Shown: positions 9,067-17,509 of the stretch, piece by piece
Numbering within the stretch: position 1 is the stretch's first letter
Layout of the letters: the number at the start of each line of letters is the position of its first letter
DNA from: Candidatus Poribacteria bacterium
GTDB taxonomy: Bacteria; Poribacteria; WGA-4E; WGA-3G
Length of the DNA stretch: 64,000 bases
Reading direction: 5' to 3'
NCBI GenBank assembly: GCA_026706025.1
Contig: JAPOZO010000020.1
Span: forward strand, 62,001 to 126,000
Notes under the pieces: model-generated
Databases searched by the model: none
Told to the model about the DNA's origin: nothing
What the model saw: only the letters and a program-made list of their open reading frames with translations
Translations under genes and position numbers: made by a program

Positions 9067-9108
9067 AACAGGTTTCAAGGGAGGTACTTATGGAACGAAA
9101 CATGAAGG

Positions 9109-9423
9109 CTAAAGTTCCAACCATTGGCGCACTGCTTTCTCAACAGCGGATAACTGGTCAGGCAGGAGGTCTCCTAACTTTCTTAAAAGCTTCGCCTCCG
9201 AAACAGTGATCAGACTTTGTGTATCGAAAGCACCGGTCTCCAGAAATTTTGTTTTTATACGGATTTCAAACCTTGAATCGCGTGTGCTTGTTGTATGTGT
9301 CACAACAGTGACAAGCGCGCGATCTCGAACAAGGGCAGGTGTGCTGATAACGAGACAAGGTCTAACTTTTGCTACCATGCCGAGATCAACCAGCCAAACT
9401 TCTCCTCGCTTTTGCTTCGGCAT
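9109..9423 (-). CDS. MazF/PemK-family endoribonuclease toxin
   Basis: From the Met at 9421-9423 the protein is 104 residues, the usual size. It starts MPKQKRGEVWLVDLGMVAKVRPCLVIS, the beta-strand and loop with the conserved RGEVW and RPCLVIS of the PemK/MazF fold, followed by VTVVTHTTS and the GAFDTQSLITV strand. An upstream in-frame extension to 9486 reads through the antitoxin and carries no family residues, so I trimmed it. The antitoxin gene is upstream and overlaps by 38 bp, the typical arrangement. Expected activity is sequence-specific mRNA cleavage. Confidence 0.88.
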   Translation of the reverse strand: MPKQKRGEVWLVDLGMVAKVRPCLVISTPALVRDRALVTVVTHTTSTRDSRFEIRIKTKFLETGAFDTQSLITVSEAKLLRKLGDLLPDQLSAVEKAVRQWLEL

Positions 9424-9607
9424 CCTCTGCCTCCGTTTTATCATGCTCAAGGAACAGCGCATCAGCGATTTCCGCGAGTGCCTCATCTGTTAAAGGTGGG
9501 ATATCCAGCATAGCCATGCGCTTTATGATTTCAGAGGCAAGGGCGTGTTTTTCAATCTCAGGAAGTTGGTTGAACGCCTCTAATATGTTCTGTGGGGCTG
9601 TGTTCAT
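9386..9607 (-). CDS. Antitoxin partner of the MazF-like toxin
   Basis: This 73-residue protein with an acidic, flexible C-terminus (EHDKTEAEDAEAKARRSLAG) and a helical N-terminus (ILEAFNQLPEIEKHALASEIIKR) has the general make-up of a type II antitoxin. It precedes and overlaps the toxin gene. GGAGGT lies upstream of the ATG. The specific antitoxin family is not certain; function is inferred mainly from position. Confidence 0.72.
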   Translation of the reverse strand: MNTAPQNILEAFNQLPEIEKHALASEIIKRMAMLDIPPLTDEALAEIADALFLEHDKTEAEDAEAKARRSLAG

Positions 9608-9706
9608 TTGGGACCTCCGCGCAGTGAGAATATAAAACTTATGTCAATTATACATAACGTGTTGGCGAAATTCAAGGCTTTTTAGCGGGCAGAATTTGTG
9701 TAAAAT

Positions 9707-10939
9707 TTAGGTATCCTCTGTATTCACTAACTTCTGATACGCCCGCGTCAAATTGAAAGCGATTGGTGTCCACACTATCGCTGCCACCATCGCCGTAATT
9801 GAGAACGCGATGCCCGGAATCGTCTGTATACCCAACCGCACTAACTCAATCACGCCCGCACTACCACCCTTCCCGAACCGATATCCAAACGAATCATTGA
9901 TCTGTTTCGCGCGATAGCGAGAATCATAAGAGAGCGGCATATAGAACAACTCTTTCGCTGCCCGGAAAATCGAATAATCTAAGGCTTTAAAAATCATGTA
10001 TGCCGCTGTCCCGCTCCGAAGCGATGGAGAAATCGTCAGCACCAGACTACTGACGAGGTGAACCACCGGGACACTTACATGAATAATGCGGAGCGCGACA
10101 AATCTGAGTGCCAACGGCACAACCACCAACTGCAAAATACCAGCGATCAGTCCGAGGTTTCCATAGACATCACCGAAAAACGCCGTTCGCATGTCTTTAT
10201 CCGGTATCTGCGTTTCCGCCAATCCATTGAAACGGAGATCAAGGACAGTGGAGACGACTTGCGTGCTTAAGATCAATATGCCGATAAAAAGTAGGTATCT
10301 GGAACGAAAGAGCGTGCCTATGCCGAGATGCCCAAGCTTCCCACCCGCCTCTTCTTCACTCGGTTTTGGCTCACCACCGAACCGATAAGCGATCACACCG
10401 AACACCGCTGTGGGAACGAGGGATGCCGCTGTGAAAAGGAGTAAAGTCTCAGATCCTAACACCTCTGCCCATCTGCTTACAAGTTTACCACCGGCAAATG
10501 AACCCATGGACGCAACGGCACAGAAAGGTCCGTTAATTCGCTTTGCTTGTTCGGTTGTCAGTACACTATTGACAAACGACCAAAACTGCTCAATGACAAT
10601 CACGATGTAGGCTTCACGGAACACATAGATAACCGCCGCAGCAAAATGCATGCCACGGACAAGTGCTGCGTAACAAGCGAGAATCAAAATAGCAGAAAAG
10701 AGTGAGGTTATCGCCAAAGCCCGCGACGCCCCCTGCCGCGATAGGAGACGACCGTAGCAGTACAGCATCACGATCATACTCGGTGGGATCGCGACCATGC
10801 CACGCGAAAGATTTTCTGCACCATAGGCATCAATGAACAGGGAAGAGGATACGGAACGGATAAACTCGTAACCGAACAACACAAAAGCTGCGGCACTACT
10901 AATCGCGATGGCGGCGTAAATAAGTCGTCGTGGAAACAT
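9707..10939 (-). CDS. MFS-type membrane protein, ADP/ATP (NTP/NDP) translocase-like
   Basis: This 410-residue integral membrane protein has about 11-12 hydrophobic segments. The stretch YIVIVIEQFWSFVNSVLTTEQAKRINGPF with the following GSFAGGKLVSRWAE, and the later YDSRYRAKQINDSFGYRFGKGGSAGV, match the pattern of the TLC/Npt nucleotide transporter family, which also occurs in free-living bacteria. Substrate is therefore only inferred; a generic MFS carrier is the alternative. It lies 29 bp downstream of a PhyH gene on the same strand and may share its transcript. Confidence 0.65.
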   Translation of the reverse strand: MFPRRLIYAAIAISSAAAFVLFGYEFIRSVSSSLFIDAYGAENLSRGMVAIPPSMIVMLYCYGRLLSRQGASRALAITSLFSAILILACYAALVRGMHFAAAVIYVFREAYIVIVIEQFWSFVNSVLTTEQAKRINGPFCAVASMGSFAGGKLVSRWAEVLGSETLLLFTAASLVPTAVFGVIAYRFGGEPKPSEEEAGGKLGHLGIGTLFRSRYLLFIGILILSTQVVSTVLDLRFNGLAETQIPDKDMRTAFFGDVYGNLGLIAGILQLVVVPLALRFVALRIIHVSVPVVHLVSSLVLTISPSLRSGTAAYMIFKALDYSIFRAAKELFYMPLSYDSRYRAKQINDSFGYRFGKGGSAGVIELVRLGIQTIPGIAFSITAMVAAIVWTPIAFNLTRAYQKLVNTEDT

Positions 10940-10968
10940 AAGTTGGAGGATCCCTTCAAAAAACTGCG

Positions 10969-11796
10969 TTACCGTTCTGGAATTTTATCTTCCGTTGGAC
11001 GGGGGTTATGAACCCAATGCCCATTTGGATCTTTGCCTCTGGCGACAATCGCGCGTTGGTTCCAATCATTTGCTGCGTGGACTTCAGGCGGCACGAACCG
11101 CATCGTCAACCCACAACGCCGCCGATCTGATGTGTTCGGTTCAGAACCGTGCAACAGCAGATCCGAATGCAACGACATCTGTCCGGCTTTCATTTCAAAT
11201 GGATGGGGTGCGTCTCCATATTGTGTCGCTCCATGTACTGTCTGACCCAGCACATTCTTTTCCTCAGCGGCACTGCGTTCAAATGCAATCTGCCCATGCA
11301 GATGAGACTTCGGAATAACAGTCATCGCACCGTTTTCAACCTCGGCATCGTCAATAGCGAGCCATACGGTGACAGTCTTACTTGGAGAGAGGGGCCAATA
11401 GGAGGCATCCTGATGCCAACTCACCTGTTTCACATCCCCCGGCAGCTTGCAGAAGTAGTGTGTCCCCCAACAGATTAGCGTTTCACCAAGGAGATCTTGC
11501 ACATAATCCAAGATTCTTTTTTCCGTAACAAGGTCGTGGAGACCGGTACAAGTGGTGTGCCATCCGTTGATGGAGTAGCTATTCATCCCTGCTGCCAGTG
11601 CCTTTTCCATAAGTTGATCAAAATAGGCACGGTGTTCGGCGATCTCCGCTTCCGAAAAAACATCTAAGGGTGAGATAAACCCGTTTTCATTGAAGTGTGC
11701 GATTTGGGCGCGTGTTAACGTTGATGGATTCTCGTTTTTAACCGGAAAAAACTGTAGTGTTCGCTTGAGTTCCGGCATTGCATCCGTAATTGGCAT
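10969..11796 (-). CDS. Phytanoyl-CoA dioxygenase (PhyH) family protein
   Basis: This 275-residue Fe(II)/2-oxoglutarate dioxygenase has a complete facial triad: HQD in VSWHQDASYWPLSP and the distal His in LLLHGSEPNTSDRRRCGLTMRF, with the Arg that binds 2-oxoglutarate in the same segment. ENGAMTVIPKSHLHG is the family's core strand-turn. The substrate is unknown; PhyH paralogues hydroxylate lipids, small metabolites or osmolytes. The membrane transporter-like gene follows directly. Confidence 0.9.
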   Translation of the reverse strand: MPITDAMPELKRTLQFFPVKNENPSTLTRAQIAHFNENGFISPLDVFSEAEIAEHRAYFDQLMEKALAAGMNSYSINGWHTTCTGLHDLVTEKRILDYVQDLLGETLICWGTHYFCKLPGDVKQVSWHQDASYWPLSPSKTVTVWLAIDDAEVENGAMTVIPKSHLHGQIAFERSAAEEKNVLGQTVHGATQYGDAPHPFEMKAGQMSLHSDLLLHGSEPNTSDRRRCGLTMRFVPPEVHAANDWNQRAIVARGKDPNGHWVHNPRPTEDKIPER

Positions 11797-12004
11797 CGGC
11801 GCGTCCTCGTTTCTTTGCGTAGGTCAGAAGTTTGTATTGCAGGTATAATACCAAATTTGGGGACTGTTGTCAATTTTGTTTGTCCGAATCGGCGAAAATT
11901 CCACTTGACTTTTAGGGTGAATGGACTTATATTAATCAAACAGTGTGTTAGCATTCCCTTGGACAGAAGAAAACAGACCTACCTACTTAGAAGAACACTA
12001 AAAA

Positions 12005-12985
12005 ATGGACGAAAAACGAGCGAGTGGACGCTATTATACACGTGGGAACCCGTTCCTGTTGGAACCCTTCCAGACGTGGGCAAAAGCGTCTGATTTAGCA
12101 CAACAGATAACTTTAGAGCCGTTCGCAGGTGCGAAAGACATTCCACAATTGATTGATGCAGCAAACCTGCAATGCCGGGGTTGGGCATTTTTCGACATTC
12201 AACCCGGAGCAGAGCGGATTGCACAACGTGACACCCTCGCCGACTTTCCTAAAGGATTTAACGTTTGCATTACCAATCCACCGTGGTTGGCGCGGAATTC
12301 CGCAACGCGCCGCGGTTTACCTTTTCCAGAAGCGACTTCCTACGATGATCTCTACAAATACGCACTTGAGCAGTGCCTGACGCATTGTGGGTGGGTCGCA
12401 GCGATCATCCCAGAGGCGTTTATTCGGAGCGGTCTTTTCCTGAAACGGCTGCACGATTTCATCTCTTTAGTCCCACAAACGCAAGATAAGACCAATTACC
12501 CCCCTGATAAGGGGGGCAGGGGGGTTTCAGTTATGTTTGAAGACACTGAACACCCTGTGGGTCTCGCACTGTTTGCACCGGACGCGACATCAGATGTAAG
12601 GATATGGCGCAACAATCAGTTTCTTGGCACTATGAGCGAACTCCGCAGACACTTGCCACTGCCTTCCTCCAATCGTGAGATTGTATTCAACGATCCAGAG
12701 GGGAATCTCGGACTCATCGCCATTGATAACACCGTTTCTGCGTCTATCCGTTTTTGTCCACCAGAAGAACTGAAAGATTATCCGATCCGTGTCCACTGCC
12801 GTTCCATAACGAAAATCGGCATGCCGTGGCGCGTGGATATAGATGTGCTTAATGCGCGTTTAACAACAATCCGCGAGAAAACCCATGATGTTTTCTTAAC
12901 AGCATTCAAAGGCATGCGCCGTGATGGACACTACCGACGGCGGTTAGATTGGGCATTGTCGCGTGCAATTGTTGATATGGAGTAG
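12005..12985 (+). CDS. N6-adenine DNA methyltransferase-like protein (orphan)
   Basis: This 326-residue protein has the amino-methyltransferase catalytic motif NPPW (VCITNPPWLARNSA) after an N-terminal SAM-binding region (YYTRGNPFLLEPF, LEPFAGAKDIPQLIDAA), as in type IIG/Eco57I-like enzymes, but it is much shorter and lacks a recognisable target-recognition domain. No restriction nuclease gene is adjacent. Codons around 12493-12528 are a G/C-palindromic repeat read in frame, giving a Pro/Gly-rich insertion near residues 163-175. It may be an orphan methylase or a decayed remnant of a larger one. SD is weak. Confidence 0.65.
   Translation: MDEKRASGRYYTRGNPFLLEPFQTWAKASDLAQQITLEPFAGAKDIPQLIDAANLQCRGWAFFDIQPGAERIAQRDTLADFPKGFNVCITNPPWLARNSATRRGLPFPEATSYDDLYKYALEQCLTHCGWVAAIIPEAFIRSGLFLKRLHDFISLVPQTQDKTNYPPDKGGRGVSVMFEDTEHPVGLALFAPDATSDVRIWRNNQFLGTMSELRRHLPLPSSNREIVFNDPEGNLGLIAIDNTVSASIRFCPPEELKDYPIRVHCRSITKIGMPWRVDIDVLNARLTTIREKTHDVFLTAFKGMRRDGHYRRRLDWALSRAIVDME
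12493..12528. repeat. G/C palindromic repeat inserted in frame in the methylase gene
   Basis: CCCCCCT (12499-12505) and AGGGGGG (12510-12516) form a perfect 7-bp stem over a GATA loop, followed by a second run of six G at 12519-12524. This is the form of small dispersed palindromes known in intergenic DNA of several phyla, here inside a coding sequence and a multiple of three. Confidence 0.75.
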
Positions 12986-12988
12986 AAA

Positions 12989-13306
12989 ATGAACACCCAA
13001 AAACTGGTCTGCGTCTTACTTTTGATAACACTCATGACTTCTGCAGGATGTGTGCCCGGCGATGGCAAACACACTGCCGAGAAACCCGCCGGATTCTTCT
13101 GGGGCATCTGGCACGGTTGGATCGCGCCAATCTCTTTAATATGGGGAATTTTTAATCCAGATATTCGCGTCTATGAACCCCAAAATACAGGATGGTGGTA
13201 TGATTTTGGGTTTTACATGGCCATCATCAGTGGCTTCGGCGGTATCTCCCTTACGCGGCGGAAACGTAAAAAGACTGTAGTGCAGACGAGCGTTAATACT
13301 AATTAA
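12989..13306 (+). CDS. Small conserved lipoprotein with one membrane segment
   Basis: This 105-residue protein has a signal peptide and lipobox SAGC (Cys21). The conserved core GFFWGIWHGWIAPISLIWGIF, then NPDIRVYEPQNTGWWYDFGFYMAIISGFGG, is a recognisable small family found in many bacteria, with a C-terminal hydrophobic helix and a basic tail (TRRKRKK). Function is unknown. It starts 3 bp after the methylase stop and may be translationally coupled. Confidence 0.65.
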   Translation: MNTQKLVCVLLLITLMTSAGCVPGDGKHTAEKPAGFFWGIWHGWIAPISLIWGIFNPDIRVYEPQNTGWWYDFGFYMAIISGFGGISLTRRKRKKTVVQTSVNTN

Positions 13307-13333
13307 GGACACTAAAGCCGAGGAGAGGATGCG

Positions 13334-14932
13334 ATGAAAACTTTTGAGACGCGAGGTCCTGTAGATGCCGCGCGAAATTATGTCGTCAAGCGGACGACGG
13401 AACTTGCAGATTTCGTCGATCGCGTTAAACAGGGACGCTACATCGTCATCTTCGCGCCACGGCAGACAGGCAAAACAACTTTTTTCCGGTGGGCATTAGA
13501 TGCCCTCACAGCCGAGGGTATAACTTATTTCCCGATTCAATTGAATTTTGAAGCCTATAAAAACCTGAACGCTTCCGTTTTTTACAGTGAACTCTACCAG
13601 GATATACGTGAACAAATTGGAAAGATTTTTCAAAAACGGGGACACGTGCTATCGGGAGCACTTCATCAATATCTTCAAGGGTTCCAGGTAACCGATCATC
13701 TGTCAATGCTACGCTTCTTTACGGAACTTGAAAATCTGCTAAAACCGCAGCGACTTGTAATGATAATTGACGAGTTTGATGGCATTCCGCAAACTGTTGT
13801 GAGCGATTTTCTGCACTCGCTTCGCCGCATCTACCTCTCCGGTGTAGATTCACGCTGCCCTTTCAGTCTCGGCATCGTCGGTGTTAAGAGTATAACACAA
13901 CTTAACTATGACCGTTCTATTTCACCCTTTAATATTCAGGACGAGTTCGCTTTGCCTAACTTTACGCTTGAACAGGTTCGTGAGCTTCTTGGGCAGTATA
14001 CTGAGGCAGTCGGGCAGTCTTTCACTCCAGAGGTCACTGAAGCACTCCATAGACAGACAGCCGGTCAGCCGTTCCTTGTAAACCGATTCGCACAGATACT
14101 TACTGAAGAATTGAACATTCCAAAAACCGAGTGCATCGACATGACGCACTTTTCAGAAGCGCACACGCGGTTGCTGCGCGAACGGAACGTCAACATTCAG
14201 CATCTCATAACCAATATCCGAAGGGAGCCACGTTTTAAAACCCTTCTGATGGGAATTGTTTCCCGCGATAGAGGTGTGGATTTTAATCTGGATAACGAAT
14301 TTATTTCGGAGCTCGCTACTTATGGTATCCTCGCGGAAGGTGCTGACGGAATGTGTGAGGTCGTCAATCCGATTTATCAGTATCGCATCATGAAAGCGTT
14401 CCAACCCCTGATAAACGGACTGGAGTGTGAATACTTCCCTGAGGACGCGGAAACCGATTTCTTAGATTACCTCACATCCAATGGGCAAATTCGCCTGCAG
14501 CCCTTACTTGATAACTTTCAGAATTTTATCGCACGTGTGGGATATAAAATTCTGCAGGTGCCAGAGACTCCAAAAGAGTTCGTTGGACAATACCTCCTTT
14601 TTGCCTATCTTGAGCAGTTTGTACGGTTGGTGAAGGGACGAATGTACCTTGAAGTGCAAGCAGGACGTGGTAGAATGGATCTGCTTATTCTGCACAATTC
14701 GCGAAAGTATATCGTTGAAACCAAAATTTGGGAGGGAGAGCGATCCTATAGAGCAGGCAAGAAGCAACTCGCGGCATACATGCAGTTGGAGGATGCAGCG
14801 GAGGGATATTATGTTGTGTTCGATCATCGGAAAAATCCCGGTCCGCGGATGGAAACAGAAATTATTGAAGGTTTCGCTATCCGGAGCTACGTCATTCCTG
14901 TCATGCAAGAACCGCCCTCACAAGTGATATAG
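13334..14932 (+). CDS. AAA-like ATPase fused to a PD-(D/E)XK nuclease-like domain
   Basis: This 532-residue protein has an N-terminal ATPase: Walker A APRQTGKTT (residues 41-49) and Walker B RLVMIIDEFDGI (about 135-146), followed by a winged-helix-like region (QPFLVNRFAQILTEELN). The C-terminal 130 residues read GRMDLLILHNSRKYIVETKIW, the Asp and ExK of a PD-(D/E)XK fold. Such AAA-like/PD-(D/E)XK proteins are abundant and multi-copy in some free-living bacteria, with unproven functions; mobile-element or defence roles are suspected. GAGGAG upstream. No partner gene is obvious. Confidence 0.8.
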   Translation: MKTFETRGPVDAARNYVVKRTTELADFVDRVKQGRYIVIFAPRQTGKTTFFRWALDALTAEGITYFPIQLNFEAYKNLNASVFYSELYQDIREQIGKIFQKRGHVLSGALHQYLQGFQVTDHLSMLRFFTELENLLKPQRLVMIIDEFDGIPQTVVSDFLHSLRRIYLSGVDSRCPFSLGIVGVKSITQLNYDRSISPFNIQDEFALPNFTLEQVRELLGQYTEAVGQSFTPEVTEALHRQTAGQPFLVNRFAQILTEELNIPKTECIDMTHFSEAHTRLLRERNVNIQHLITNIRREPRFKTLLMGIVSRDRGVDFNLDNEFISELATYGILAEGADGMCEVVNPIYQYRIMKAFQPLINGLECEYFPEDAETDFLDYLTSNGQIRLQPLLDNFQNFIARVGYKILQVPETPKEFVGQYLLFAYLEQFVRLVKGRMYLEVQAGRGRMDLLILHNSRKYIVETKIWEGERSYRAGKKQLAAYMQLEDAAEGYYVVFDHRKNPGPRMETEIIEGFAIRSYVIPVMQEPPSQVI

Positions 14933-14976
14933 AGAAATTCTAAAGAGATAGCATTAATAGAGGAGGAATCTAACCC

Positions 14977-15969
14977 ATGAAAGTCTTAGTCATCGGTGGG
15001 ACAGGCAACATCAGCCGTGGGATTGTTGCTGCCCTGCAACACCGAAACCATGAAGTTGTCCTATTTAACCGTGGACAGCATAGGGACGCACCGCCGCCAG
15101 ATGTCCGCATCATCCACGGGGACCGACAACAACGCGACGATTTTGAGGCGAAAGTCGGTGCGGAAAATTGGGATGCTGTCATCGATATGATTAGTTTCAA
15201 TGCCGAAGATGCCGCTTCCGCACTCCGCGCATGTCAAGGACGCGTCGGACACTTCGTCCACTGCTCAACGGTGATGACCTACGGACCGCCGTTCAGCGGG
15301 ATTAACCTCCCAGAGACCGCACCGTTGGAAGGGGAGTCAGGTTACGGACTCGGCAAAGTCGCAGCGGATAATTTGCTGTTAGAAGCACACGCACGCGATG
15401 GGTTTCCGGTAACCATCTTCAAACCGTCATATACCCACGGGCCAGGGATGAATCTCCTGCGTCAAGTCGGCGGAGATGGCGGTTGGATTGATCGGTTGCG
15501 GAAGGGCAAACCGATCCTCTCCGCAGGCGACGGATTAAATTATTTTCAATTCCTGTCATCTCGCGACGCAGGTTTTGCGTTTACAGATATACTCGGTAAA
15601 TCCGACTGCTTCGGCGAGATATACAACATCGTCCACCCACAAGCACGGACGTGGGACGAGTGGCACCGTGCAGCGGCAGACGCACTCGGCGTTGATATAG
15701 AGATTGTGCATGTATCGCAAGAGACGCTCATCGCGATGTCACCAGAACGATTCAGTGGATTGCGGGGGAACTTCGGGCATACACAAATCTTCAGCCACGA
15801 AAAACTTGCAGCAGCGTTACCTGAATTCAGTCCGAAAATCCCGGTTACAGAGAGTGTCGCAGAAAATATCGCGTGGATGGACAAACACAATCTGGTCCCA
15901 GATAGCGATGCAGACGATCTGGAAGATCAGGTTATTGAAGCAGTTCGCAATCTACCGCGTATCCGGTAG
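14977..15969 (+). CDS. NAD-dependent epimerase/dehydratase (SDR)
   Basis: This 330-residue extended SDR has the Rossmann nucleotide motif MKVLVIGGTGNISRG at the start, a VHCSTVMTYGPP segment carrying the active-site Ser, and the catalytic YGLGKVAAD (YxxxK) about 40 residues later. The C-terminal half is variable. It is preceded by GAGGAGG and followed after 14 bp by a PhyH gene, so the two are probably cotranscribed and act on the same small-molecule or sugar substrate. No specific substrate can be named. Confidence 0.88.
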   Translation: MKVLVIGGTGNISRGIVAALQHRNHEVVLFNRGQHRDAPPPDVRIIHGDRQQRDDFEAKVGAENWDAVIDMISFNAEDAASALRACQGRVGHFVHCSTVMTYGPPFSGINLPETAPLEGESGYGLGKVAADNLLLEAHARDGFPVTIFKPSYTHGPGMNLLRQVGGDGGWIDRLRKGKPILSAGDGLNYFQFLSSRDAGFAFTDILGKSDCFGEIYNIVHPQARTWDEWHRAAADALGVDIEIVHVSQETLIAMSPERFSGLRGNFGHTQIFSHEKLAAALPEFSPKIPVTESVAENIAWMDKHNLVPDSDADDLEDQVIEAVRNLPRIR

Positions 15970-15983
15970 CACAGAGGTGAAAT

Positions 15984-16796
15984 ATGCTACAAATCAGATC
16001 AGCGTTAGACTCAGAAAGACTCGACATTGTTGAGCAAGACTTGCGCGAAGTCGGTTTCCACATCATCGAAAATGTGATTACCGACGATGAAGCAGACGAA
16101 GCACGCGAAGCAATCTGGAAATTAGTTGAAGAAGACATCGAAAACGGATTTGACCACAGTTACGGTGACGGTAAAATCCGACGCGTCTGGGCAATCGTCG
16201 GAAAATCTCCCATCTTCCGTTATTTTATTCAGCACCCGACCGTCGTTGCCGTATGGAAACGGATGCTCGGTGAGGATGTCATCGCCTCCACATTTACGGC
16301 GAATATCGTTGGACCCGGCGCACCCGAAGGCGGTTGGCATATTGACTACCCGTATTGGGCGATGCAATCGCCTTTCCCATCGGGTTCAATAACCGGACAA
16401 ACCGTCTGGATGTTGGACGACTTTACGGAAGCAAACGGTGCAACGGCGTGCATCGCAGGTTCACACAAAACGCTCCGCCGTCCCGAATTGGGGGAAGCAG
16501 AAGGGCTTGAGAGCAGCGTCGCTGTCGCACCGAAAGGCTCTATCATGTTCACAAACGGTGCAATCTGGCATCAGTCTCGGGCGAACCTCACGGACACACC
16601 GCGCGTCGGGTTGCTCGGTATGTATAACCGATCGGTCATCTATCCGCAAGAGGATATGCCGCGGCAGTTGACTGACGAGGCGTTAGCAGGCGAAAGCGAT
16701 GTACTTAAGCAGCTGCTGGGCAGAAATATCCAGTTCCGCGATCCAAATCACGGACAGAATTGGCATCGTACGGAGAACGGATTTCGCCAAGCATAG
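15984..16796 (+). CDS. Phytanoyl-CoA dioxygenase (PhyH) family protein
   Basis: This 270-residue protein has HID in GGWHIDYPYWAM, the core GATACIAGSHKTLRRPE and the distal His in NGAIWHQSRANLTDTPRVGLL with the 2-oxoglutarate Arg. The facial triad is therefore intact. It begins 14 bp after the SDR gene with AGAGGTGA as SD, and is likely in the same operon. It is a separate subgroup from the PhyH protein at 10969 and from the one at 49473, judged by motif context. Confidence 0.9.
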   Translation: MLQIRSALDSERLDIVEQDLREVGFHIIENVITDDEADEAREAIWKLVEEDIENGFDHSYGDGKIRRVWAIVGKSPIFRYFIQHPTVVAVWKRMLGEDVIASTFTANIVGPGAPEGGWHIDYPYWAMQSPFPSGSITGQTVWMLDDFTEANGATACIAGSHKTLRRPELGEAEGLESSVAVAPKGSIMFTNGAIWHQSRANLTDTPRVGLLGMYNRSVIYPQEDMPRQLTDEALAGESDVLKQLLGRNIQFRDPNHGQNWHRTENGFRQA

Positions 16797-16851
16797 CGAC
16801 TTTTAAAGCGTTTCTGACCAAACGAGTAACCTCGTTTCTATGGAGGTATGT

Positions 16852-17436
16852 ATGTCATCTACTGCAGCGCAAACTTATTTGACCCCTGAGGAATACCTTG
16901 CTTGGGAACGCAAGGCAGATATCAAGCATGAATACTTGCGCGGGGCAATAATCGCTATGTCCGGTGCAAGTCGCGCACATAGTCTCATTGTGACGAATAT
17001 CTCTGGAGAACTTTATATCCAGTTGAAAGGCGGAACGTGTGAAGTCCACACCAACGATATGCGGGTTCGGACTAGTCCAGAGACTTCCTACTTCTACCCT
17101 GATGTTGTCGTTGTTTGTGATAAACCTCGCTTTGAGGATAACACTTTTGATACACTCCTGAACCCGATTGTTTTAGTAGAAGTACTTTCTCCATCAACCC
17201 AAGTGTATGATCGTGGAGAGAAGTTCAAACACTATCAGCAACTTGCATCTCTGCGAGAATACATCCTTGTTTCACAAGACGAAGTAGGAGTTGAACGTTA
17301 CCGTCGGCAAGGCACGGAATGGCAACCCGCCGAATTCCGATCACTTGAAGATGTGCTGTCGCTTACCTCAATTGATTGTGAATTGTCCTTAGAGGACATT
17401 TATGGGCGTGTCGAATTTCGTGAAAATCAACTGTAG
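16852..17436 (+). CDS. Uma2-family PD-(D/E)XK endonuclease-like protein
   Basis: Starting from the ATG at 16852, which follows a GGAGG at 16842-16846, the protein has 194 residues and opens TYLTPEEYLAWERKADIKHEYLRGAIIAMSG, the family N-terminus. The nuclease-like core shows YFYPDVVVVC (Asp) and LNPIVLVEVLSPST (Glu). The ATG at 16840 lies inside the SD and is not credible. Uma2 (DUF820) proteins are numerous in some phyla and their biological role is poorly known. Confidence 0.9.
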   Translation: MSSTAAQTYLTPEEYLAWERKADIKHEYLRGAIIAMSGASRAHSLIVTNISGELYIQLKGGTCEVHTNDMRVRTSPETSYFYPDVVVVCDKPRFEDNTFDTLLNPIVLVEVLSPSTQVYDRGEKFKHYQQLASLREYILVSQDEVGVERYRRQGTEWQPAEFRSLEDVLSLTSIDCELSLEDIYGRVEFRENQL

Positions 17437-17509
17437 GCAGCGGTGCTAATCCCGTTGTAAAAGGTCTCTATTCATCTGACAAATCCGCAATTCAGTAAGG
17501 AAAACATTT

